Assembly: GCA_933207985.1 (NCBI GenBank)
Contig: OW240924.1
Location: 75,151,866 to 75,215,865 of the forward strand
Reading direction: 5' to 3'
Source of the DNA: Pelobates cultripes
Lineage: Eukaryota; Chordata; Amphibia; Anura; Pelobatidae
DNA: 64,000 nt
In this document: positions 56,045 to 64,000 of the stretch, piece after piece
Layout of the letters: each line of letters starts with the position of its first letter
Numbering within the stretch: position 1 is the first letter of the stretch
Made by a program: the position numbers and the translations under genes
Notes under the pieces: generated by a model
The model's database searches: none
Seen by the model: the letters and a program-made list of their open reading frames with translations, nothing else
Told to the model about the DNA's origin: nothing

Positions 56045-56457
56045 CTGAAATCAAAGCCCATATAATCATGTAGTTAGAACATTAGTCATGGCAACCCTTT
56101 GTTTAAAATAAAAAAAAAGCAAAAATAGACCTTTTTATGACAATAACCCAAATGTTTCCATCATCCTTTTAAAGTCCATAACCTAGCTCAGAGTTTATCT
56201 ATGCATTTACTTTGAGAATACTTTTCTTTTTTTTTTTTTTTCTTGAAAACAGGAGTGAAACCAATCTTTTGCTGCTGGTGATTTACATATTATGGGTCAT
56301 TTTTCGATCTCTTTGACTGTTGTTTGGCCCCTTCTGACAGCTTGCAATGGGACAGATTAAGGACCCCAAACCAAATGCCCACAATCACTCCCTATATCCT
56401 CTAAAACAAGGAATTGGATAAGAGTTCTTCCCTACCAGACTCCATGAATTCCTTGAG

Positions 56458-56706
56458 CCCAATGGACTTTAACGGACGGGGTAGAATCTTTTGATCAGTG
56501 TATCTCTTGTAACAGAGTTATGTATGGTTGTGAAGTGTGTAGGTAAGCATGGATGGAATGGAAGGGGCACAAAAACTCAAATGAAACCTGAAAGTTTGGT
56601 TGGCTGTTAAGTCGTGCTTATCTACACACTTCACAACCATACATAACTCTGTTACAAGAGATACACTGATCAAAAGATTCTACCCCGTCCGTTAAAGTCC
56701 ATTGGG
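56458..56706. repeat. Near-perfect 92 bp inverted repeat in the intron before exon b
   Basis: CCCAATGGACTTTAACGGAC, GATCAGTGTATCTCTTGTAA and GAAGTGTGTAGGTAAGCA in the left arm (56458-56549) are complemented in the right arm (56614-56706) with about two mismatches; the loop is about 65 bp. Confidence 0.9.
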
Positions 56707-57119
56707 TTCAGTTACGTATCACCACAAATTATAACTCAAAAGCTTGAGTAGTGACCTCTACAATTTAAACCCTGTCAAATCAACCAGAGGACTGATATAT
56801 TCATTTGTTTAATGTTAATTATCCAATATTCATGATACTCTGTGTTTATAGTATCTGCTCCTAATGTTCCTAATTAGTATTTTAATGCTAAGCTCACTGC
56901 TCTTCTGCCAAAGTGGATAGATTGCTTGTGGGAGGTGACTTTTTAATAATTTCCTTGACTTTGCACTTGACAGATCAACTTCCCTTCAGACTTGTTCACA
57001 GGACAATAATCAGGGACCTATCCGTTTATTCCTCACTCTAAACATCTAGTGTTTTTTTTAAAATATTTTTTATTTGTTTCAGCTCAGAATGTGACTGTAC
57101 ACATTACGTCAAGGTACAC
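56707..57119. other. Intronic spacer
   Basis: No gene; ends in a T-rich tail-like segment (57052-57080) that may be a LINE tail in reverse. Confidence 0.4.
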
Positions 57120-57540
57120 AACTACTTTTTCTGCATCAACGTGTTTTTGGCAACCTTTTATCTCCTACCACAGATTGACAAAACCTCAATAGAAGCTATT
57201 TCCCTCTCTGATCATGCTCCAATTACCTTGACGCTGACTCTACGCACTGCTATTCTCTATTCGAAACATTGATGATTCCCTACCTACTTGTCGAGGCTTG
57301 TCAGCAGATTTAACATGTTTTGTGCTACCACACTCGATCATGCAACTAATGAAGATGTTCGATAATAGCCCCTGGAGAAAGCCCAAGGCACTTGATCAAA
57401 GTGCTACTATGCTACAGCAATTGAATGTCCTTTCCTAAAGTGCATCATTGGCATTGATCAATAGGACCCTGAAGCACACTGGAACCTTGACATTTTAACA
57501 GCAAAAAGGAAAAGAGATATTTAAACTTATTCTGAATTTT
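57120..57540 (+). pseudogene. L1 endonuclease-domain relic
   Basis: One frame reads PQIDKTSIEAISLSDHAPIT then LTLTLRT. SDHAPI is the last catalytic motif of the LINE apurinic-like endonuclease. Upstream motifs are lost and stops appear at once downstream. A short old fragment. Confidence 0.65.
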
Positions 57541-58881
57541 AACTGCAAATGCTCTTACTGGTAAATAAAGCCCCAGAAACAGTCGCATAGATTAGTGGTG
57601 TATAACCTCTAGGTCTGGGCCAAATTTGGCAGATAAATGCATGACCACTGGCCCGAAGCATATAAAAGCATCTCATTATGTGAGATCTGGCGACCGGTAT
57701 CTTGTTCAGCTTTACGGCTCGGTGCTGTGTGTGTCATCACAAATACAAGTTTGCAGATTTCCAAAAATCTGGCTTGACTCACGTTTTATACAATTTAAGT
57801 GTTTCTTCCCTTAATACTATTAAAAGCTAATATTTTTTAAATTCTTTATTTTTGTCGTGCATAGATACGTCAAGGACATTTGCAAAACATCAGAAAAATA
57901 ATCAAGGTACATGGAATTATCCCTCAAATGTCAATCACAGAATAGAATCCCCTAATACTTTGTGTTAATAAAATGTACCTGTTCCCTCTCTCCATTTTCA
58001 GATTGCCTATCCAAATTTGCTGCAATAAATCTTTTTGACTTCTTTTCTCCGTTCTGCTGCTGCCGCACTCACAAAGAGCCTCTGCCTCATTGCAAGAGGA
58101 GGGTTTCCCCGTTTAAAAAAACATGCCAAGCACAATCTTATCCCTGTGCCAATTGGCACAGAACTAACGGACTCACAGGAGGGGGAGGGCTGTTTTGTTT
58201 TTTGGTTTTTTTTAACCTCTAATTTTAAGGAAATCTAGTTATTTGCTAGCAATTCCGCTAGTACTGTGTATAGATTACATTTGACATTCTACCCTTTAAG
58301 ATGTATTTGTTAGAACACCCTTCAATATATCGTTTTATAACAACTGGTTTGGAACTCTAAATGGCTCCCAAATTATTTTAGCAGACCACCGCCAGAAGGA
58401 AAAGGCACATTCTATTCATGCAGGCAACTGCTGACAAATAGTTTATTGTACTGGGATACTAGCAGTGGAAACCCTAGGGAAAATGGGAATAGTCTAATGA
58501 AAACATTTTATAAAATATTTTCTAGTGTTTATTAAATTACCTTCAATAATGGGTAACTAAGCTAATATCACATACATAACGTGGGCCTCTGACGAGAACA
58601 ATTAGGGACCAGTTACATAATTTACAGATTACAGGCCCATAAATTTGAAAACAAAGTTTTTGTCTCCCAACCTGAAAAGTAAGTATCTAGGGACAAAATT
58701 GGGAAAATCTTGTGAAACGTGTGTGTGTGCTTGTTTATTTTTTTAATCTAACCATTTTAGTTTAAATTCAGAGAATTTTGATATATTGTTTGGAACTGTA
58801 TATATTATTTGGCTAAGGTCCTGAATAGGCATTAGACAGTATAATGGAGGGGGGCAATTTATTTTTCTTTAGATTACTTAC
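57541..58881. other. Intron between exons a and b, remaining part
   Basis: Possible reverse L1 tail at 57830-57915 (TTTTTGTCGTGCATAGATAC). Open frames at 57962-58238 are unrecognised. No exon signal. Confidence 0.4.
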
Positions 58882-58967
58882 CAGGCTCGTATTTTCCTTC
58901 AATGAATCCTATAACGTTTCTGATTGTTTTCTTCACATTATATGATTTCACATAAAGTTTCAGTTTC
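58882..58967 (-). CDS. Exon a, GCPII/NAALADL1-like: strand leading into the zinc domain
   Basis: The 86 bp exon encodes KLKLYVKSYNVKKTIRNV followed by IGFIEGKYEP. It matches the family segment just before the catalytic core (in GCPII ...NVIGTLRGAVEPD). The acceptor reads TTTAAACAG and the donor GTAAGT. One base begins the exon inside a split codon, and the last G pairs with AT of the next exon to make Asp of the DRYV motif. This is the most 5' exon found; earlier exons should lie beyond 59 kb or outside the window. Identification rests on alignment by eye plus frame continuity with exon b. Confidence 0.85.
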
Positions 58968-59399
58968 CTGTTTAAAAAAACACACACAAAAGAAAATGAA
59001 AAATGTAACGTAGTACCTCTTTAGAGTTGTCATGATTTGATATTGCAAACTACTGTCTTGCGTGTACAAGCTGCCGTCTTATTGAGTGAGCTAAAGGTAC
59101 AGGAAGCTGAACAGTTACTTCTGTTATCAAATATGGAAATGAGTGCTCGCTATGAAATCTTTTTATTGGAATTGACAAAGCTGCCAAAATATAGCACGTG
59201 TGGAGTATTTACCCGAATTACATGGCTCTGTTGAGACCCTTTCAGCTTTTTGTTAATGTACAGATTACCAGTGCTATGTAATGATTACTGTATTTTTGCA
59301 TAGTGTTATCATATCCTTTTTACCATATCGGTTTTCATTCAAGTTTTTTTTTATTTTTTTTTTACATTTTATTATACATAAGTTTGTGCCCTGTAGGTC
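58968..59399. other. Intron upstream of exon a
   Basis: AT-rich, CA run at the acceptor side (58979-58988). No further upstream exon recognised. Confidence 0.45.
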
Positions 59400-59625
59400 T
59401 TTTTTAAAATGCATTTTTTTATTGAGTGTCAGACAAATAGAAATGCAAAACATAAATTGGATATCGATGAGTAGTTTCTTGTTCAATTAAAATATTAAAT
59501 CATGAATAATAAACTACATAAACTAACATTATCTTTTCTATGAAATCATAACAAAACATAACTAAACAAAAGTACCCCTGCCAGTACCCCGCCCCCACTT
59601 CCCAACCAGAAAACCATAGTGTCAA
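59400..59625 (-). mobile_element. Probable L1-like 3' tail
   Basis: TTTTTTAAAATGCATTTTTT, then AACAAAACATAACTAAACAA and CAGTACCCCGCCCCCACTTC. The T-rich left edge and C-rich interior look like an L1 3'UTR in reverse. Weak evidence. Confidence 0.35.
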
Positions 59626-59739
59626 TGGTGAAATCAATAGTCTAAACATTTCATATCTTAGTTCAGGGTTGGATTTAATTTTAGTTGTTTTACGATCCCA
59701 TGAACTCTCTTTGGATCTATAAGTAGAAATTTAAACCTC

Positions 59740-60240
59740 TTTAGTTTAGAAAAATGTCGCCTGAGAGGGGATATGATAACATTATACAAATATTTTTGGG
59801 GTCAATACAAACCATTGTGTGGAAATCTATTCACAAACCGGACTTTACATAGGACACGAGGTCATGCGCTTAGACTGGAAGAAAGAAGATTTTGTCTAAG
59901 GCAAAAGAATGTTTATTTTATTTTTTTTGCTGTAAGAACAATAAGGATGTGGAATTCGCTGCCTTAAGAAGTGGTTTTATCAGAGTCCGTACAGATGTTG
60001 AAACAGCTACTAGATGCATACTTGCAAAAACAGAATATTCAAGGATATAATTTTTCAATGTAGGGAAATAACTGCTTGATCCAATGATAAACCTGTCTGC
60101 CATTCTGGGGTCAAGAAGGAAGTTTATCAAGCTGGGTTGTTTTTTGCCTTCTTTTGGATCAACAGCAAAAAACAAATGTGAGGAAGGCTGAACTTGATGG
60201 ACGCAAGTCTCTTTTCAGCTATGGTCTTACAGCCCACTGC
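59740..60240 (+). pseudogene. CR1/L2-like LINE C-terminal relic
   Basis: Reading frames give CRLRGDMITLYKYFWGQ, TRGHALRLEERRFCLRQKN, FFAVRTIRMWNSLP and VLSESVQMLKQLLDAYL. This is the conserved C-terminus of the CR1/L2/Rex reverse transcriptase proteins (RRGD...Y K...TRGH..KL...R..F...R....WN.LP..VV......FK..LD). A tail KAELDGRKSLFSYGL follows. At least one stop after LP. Confidence 0.75.
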
Positions 60241-61986
60241 TGCTATGATCGTAGAGAAATGTCTGTTAGGTATAGCATTACCAGGAATGTATCCCAACAG
60301 TACAAAACTTGGCAAGGGAGTCATACTGTTGTTCGACAAGTATTGTGAAACCTCCGTCGAGAAGGTCTGAATTAGAGGGCACTCCTACAGACAGACAGTG
60401 ATACAGATCTGCTTTGGTATGAGTGGTCTTTGTGCCTTGTAGGTCGTGGGCTTAAAGCAATTTAGGACAGATTGTAAATATTATGCAGTCACTTTGCTGT
60501 TCTGTGGGAAATTTTAAAATAACTTTAAAAAATACTATTTTTAGTGCATTGGCTGATTTTTTTATTTTTTATTTATGTATTTATTTTTTAATTTAATTTT
60601 TTTTTTTTTTTTAGTTAGAGAACTGCACCCAGTAACAACAGGGATTATTTGGTAAGTTTTGGAGAAACCCCCTCCCTGACCCCCAACTTAAATTTTGCCA
60701 CTCTTTTTGATGACAACATGCAATGCACTGTTTAACAAATAAAACCAGCTGTCTTTAATTTGTATGAATAGTCTTGCGGTAATTGGTATTTGTGTATAGA
60801 TGGCCTTTTCATTCTGAATACCCTGTTTTCAACGTTGACTAATCTAGACATTTCTGCAGTTCTTGTATCGTTATAAATCACTTGAATAACAGTACGTGTT
60901 ATTTAAATGTTTACAGATGGGACGGTATGTGTCTGATGGGAGAAAATAAATATCACTGTTAAATGGGATGTTTGACTTTTAACCTTGCTATATAACACAA
61001 GAGAGTTGGTTGAATCATTCATGTTTTTTTAGTTTACAGAGATAACCGCACAAAGTAGATGCTCTGAGCCCATTACTAAGATTTTCATCTATTTGTAGTG
61101 CCCATGTGAGTTTCTATCTTCGTATGTGACTTGTTACCATGGATACCAGAGGCCTTTTGCCATTTTTTCAGCAGACACATTATGAGTAAAACACTCCTGG
61201 GCATTTAATTCCTGCTTAATAGTTGTGACATTTCCTTTCGTGTATGAATGATTCTACTGCCCTTACGTCTTTTTGTTTTTTATGAATTGACCTCTAGTCT
61301 TCTACATTTCTAGTATCAACTAAACAAAACCAAATTAGTGTATAGCTGAATCAGCCGTTCCGTATTTATATATTATTACTTAAAGTTTCTGTATGATTTT
61401 AGTAACACTCAGTGTTTAGAAATACCTTGTGTTTTGCAGGCAACTGGGTCAGAACACATTTCTTAAGTGTGTGGATTATTTCTCCATAGAAGGTGATACC
61501 TTTTCTATGCCAGTAAACAATTTGAATTTGAAATAAAACATCTGCATGTCATTTCTGATTTCCACTCTCGATCCTAATCATTCCTAGTTATTTCGCAGTA
61601 ACATCGCCCACAATTCACAATCAGCTGTAGCTTGTATTTTGTTTTGTTTTTCCCCCCCACAATTGCACTTTGTAGGTTAACAATAGCTAAGGTTTGCCAC
61701 TTCAAATTCTAAATAAACTTCTTATTTTGGGGGAGAAAAACACTTCCTATGCAGAGCATATCAGACATGCAAATGTGTTCTTGTATAAAGACATCCAGGT
61801 TCAAGGCTGAATAGAGATCCCCACTTATGTGTATGAGTACCATTTCCTACTTCACTTTTACAGATCTCTGATCCCTGGTAAAAGGTTACTATAGTGATTT
61901 GCAAAGCAGAACACAATATATCAATTTATACAATTCAAAAAGCAGACCTAAGCGGATACTCTCCTGTGTTTAAAATAACAAACATT
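60241..61986. other. Non-coding sequence
   Basis: No exon or named repeat. AT runs at 60556-60613, C run at 61652-61659. Earlier peptidase exons were looked for on the minus strand and not seen. Confidence 0.4.
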
Positions 61987-62250
61987 TAAATACTGCCAAT
62001 ATAAATGCAACTTTATTTACAAAGCAATATAACAATACACCCGTAAAACATATAAAAGGCCAAACAAAAACATTTTTGTGACTAATTTTTTTTGTGACTA
62101 GTGTCCTGATCTGGTAGGCTAGTCGGGTAATTGTGTATACTGTGTGTCTAATTTCTAGCCTTATCACTTTTTGTTTGTCATTTTATATGTTTTATTGGAG
62201 TATTGTTATATTGCTTTGTAAATAAAATTTTATCTATATTGGCAGTAAAT
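61987..62250. repeat. Foldback repeat, about 85 bp arms
   Basis: ACTGCCAATATAAATGCAAC and TTTACAAAGCAATATAACAA (left, 61987-62075) are complementary to the right arm (about 62170-62250: TTGTTATATTGCTTTGTAAA, TATATTGGCAGT). Likely a MITE. Confidence 0.75.
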
Positions 62251-63004
62251 TTGGTGTGCATCCTGGCTTGTATTTAAACGAATGGTTACTACCACGTATA
62301 GTGTTCTCAGTATCGAAACATAGAATTATAGATTTGTTTACAAAAAACAAAAGGCTGTTTGGATCATATGATCTACTCACTCCACTTCTACCAAAATAGC
62401 TTTATTTTATTTCCTGATCAGGTTTTGGACAGTATGTGTTCATCTCAAATCATCCAACGCTATTCCACTGTATAATAATGTATCCGTTCTTTTAGGAAGA
62501 GAATGCTTCCCTCCCTCGTGGAGGCTTCGGGTATGAGAGATAATGCACACGTTTCTAAGTCAGTTTTGTTGTGTCAGGATGAGTGAGTTGGTTTAAAGGC
62601 CATATACTTATCAGATAACCCTTGCCTCATTTCCAACTTTTAATGCAGCAATTGATAAGATTTGATTTTAGTGTTCTTTCACTCCAGTCTACAGGCATTT
62701 CTTCCAGTTCTATTTTAGGGCAGTGCAGTTCAGTCTTTTAAGGTGGAGTGTTTCATATTGCAGACAGAGGAACATAAAATGCATGGATGTGCTCATTATA
62801 TCCCAAATTTCCCCTATATACATAGTTTTTCTGATTTATTATGTGCCTCTAGATCCAGTTGCTATTTTCTCATTTGGAAATTGTATTTATTTGTCTCTTC
62901 CTGCCCAGCACATTCCCAATCAATGATTCTCTGACTACTTAAATCTTGAAAATCACCTGTGGCTTGTTTATTTTTTTTTTTTGTGACATGTTTTTTTTAT
63001 GTAT
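62251..63004. other. Non-coding sequence
   Basis: Nothing recognised. Confidence 0.4.
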
Positions 63005-63240
63005 ATTAAAGGGACTCTATAATCACCAGAACAACTACAGCTTATTGTAGTTGTTCTGGTGTCTACTGCCTGTCACTGCAGGTTTTTCAATGTAAACACT
63101 GCCCTTCAAGAGAAATGGCAGTGTTTACATTATTGCTTAGAAACACGCCACTAGAGGTGCCTCCTGTGCAGCACTGACGTTCAGCGTGGAAACACAAAAC
63201 GCTCCCCATAGAGATGCATTGAAAAGCCTTCCAATCAGTG
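63005..63240. mobile_element. T2-like MITE left part
   Basis: TTAAAGGGACTCTATAATCACC, subterminal palindrome AGAACAACTACAGCTTATTG / TAGTTGTTCTGG, and hairpin AATGTAAACACTGCC / GGCAGTGTTTACATT. The right end is not clear. Confidence 0.7.
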
Positions 63241-63379
63241 GCGTACACACAACCCATGGGGCCCCGGTGCAAAAACTGATCCGTGCCCCCCCACCCCTGC
63301 GTGCTTACTCTTTGCGGGCTGGGGCCGCAACATATGGCAGCCGCGGTATGTACACCAGTGCATGCAGATACACATACAC

Positions 63380-63705
63380 TTAAAGGACCACTACAGACAC
63401 CCAGATCACATCAGCTCAATTGAGATTATCTGGGTGCCAGGTCCCTCTAGTTTTAACCCTGCAGCTGAAAACATAGCAGTTTCAGAGAAACTGCTATGTT
63501 TCACTGAGGGTTAATCCAACCTCTAGTAGCTGTCTCATTGACAGCCGCTAGAGGAGCTTCCGCGATTCTCGCTGAACGTCCATAAGAAAGCATTGAGTAA
63601 TGCGGTTTGAATGCGCGCGTGGCTCTTGCCACGCATGCGCATTCGGAGTTGAGGGGCGGAGAGATCCCCAGCGCCAAGGGAGTCCGGCGCTGGAGAAAGG
63701 AAAGT
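63380..63705 (+). mobile_element. T2-like multi-hairpin MITE, copy 5 (3'-truncated)
   Basis: TTAAAGGACCACTACAGAC, ACATAGCAGTTTCAGAGAAAC, TAGCTGTCTCATTGACAGCC and GAATGCGCGCGTGGCTCTTG. It ends at GGCGCTGGAGAAAGG, where the CA satellite starts. Confidence 0.82.
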
Positions 63706-63709
63706 GCTA

Positions 63710-64000
63710 AGACACACACACTCTCACGAACAGACGCATACACACTAGCTAACAGACACACACACACTCAGTGACAGACATACATACACACTCACTAACA
63801 GACGCACACAAACTAACACACTCAGTAACAGACACACAGTATAACACTCTCTGACACACTCTAACACTAACACACACACTAACCCACACACACTAACACA
63901 TTCTAACACACTCTAACACACACACTAACACTAACACACACACTAACACACTCTAACACACACACACTAACACACTCTAGCACACACACAAACACACTCT
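63710..64000. repeat. CA/CTAA-rich satellite running off the window
   Basis: Degenerate units such as ACACACTCTAACAC and CACACTAACACACTCT fill the last 290 bp. The end is outside the window. Confidence 0.88.

Larger units (their letters stand above)
14840..58967 (-). other. Host gene span: M28B peptidase, GCPII/NAALADL1-like (10 internal exons)
   Basis: Ten exons on the minus strand (86, 120, 83, 64, 68, 101, 91, 253, 82 and 93 bp) are flanked by AG/GT sites and join without a frame break, giving about 347 residues. The product belongs to the transferrin-receptor/glutamate carboxypeptidase II group of membrane-anchored di-zinc peptidases. The exons cover the end of the apical domain, the whole metal site and most of the helical dimerisation domain. 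Family members are about 750 residues, so roughly the first half (cytoplasmic tail, membrane anchor, start of protease domain) and the final exon are missing here. GNHRD, SWGAEE and the SADVRYTYD loop look more like NAALADL1 than FOLH1/NAALAD2, while YHSVYET is FOLH1-like, so the paralogue is uncertain. No stop codon or frameshift appears in any exon, so the gene looks functional. Confidence 0.93.

Noticed and set aside
63710..64000. Telomere-like or CRISPR-like regular array
   Set aside because: Units are irregular CA/CTAA repeats with no constant spacer length; an ordinary satellite fits.

Overview
This is vertebrate nuclear DNA, almost certainly from an anuran amphibian. It is AT-rich and intron-dominated. 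It is packed with TTAA-flanked MITEs whose ends resemble the Kolobok/T2 elements described in Xenopus, and it also holds L1-like and CR1/L2-like LINE relics, a DIRS-type tyrosine-recombinase retrotransposon, Penelope-like fragments and a Tc1-like transposon. No rRNA, tRNA, CRISPR or prokaryotic gene organisation is visible.

One host gene is supported. On the minus strand, ten internal exons (58967 down to 14840) join in continuous reading frame through consensus GT/AG sites. They encode about 347 residues of an M28B zinc peptidase of the glutamate carboxypeptidase II / NAALADase family. All expected metal-site and catalytic positions are present. Details such as GNHRD, SWGAEE and an Asp in place of an arginine-patch residue favour an NAALADL1-like paralogue. 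The 5' half of the gene and the last exon were not found and probably lie outside the window. The introns grow toward the 3' end, and the last complete one (34331 to 14933) is 19.4 kb.

Layout: 1-14839 is downstream/last-intron sequence with an L1 3' end (1165-2400), a CR1/L2-like tail (3230-3545), several T2-like MITEs, and an end-intact but internally altered L1 (5555-10606) with target-site duplications. Region 14840-34413 holds two exons and one giant intron. That intron contains a 1.38 kb foldback element, a DIRS element (21305-30096) with inverted terminal repeats and an internal complementary region, a T2-like MITE inside the DIRS, a 5'-truncated L1 inserted into the DIRS recombinase gene, and a small Penelope-like insertion (33004-33815). 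Region 34414-58967 holds eight more exons separated by introns with MITEs, a GC-rich hairpin element, a DIRS-like inverted-repeat relic carrying a Tc1-like transposon with an open transposase frame, old L1 relics and two long foldbacks. Region 58968-64000 has LINE relics, another foldback, MITE fragments and a CA-rich satellite at the right edge.

The most unusual signals are: (1) a T2-like MITE family that is almost entirely a chain of about nine adjacent hairpins; (2) a DIRS internal complementary region that records the exact junction of the two element ends; (3) apparent CpG-to-CpA losses of catalytic codons in two reverse transcriptases and one tyrosine recombinase; (4) hammerhead-ribozyme-like motifs in Penelope-like sequence; (5) a near-perfect 92 bp inverted repeat 0.4 kb upstream of a catalytic exon. 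These readings come from eye inspection; no database search was run.
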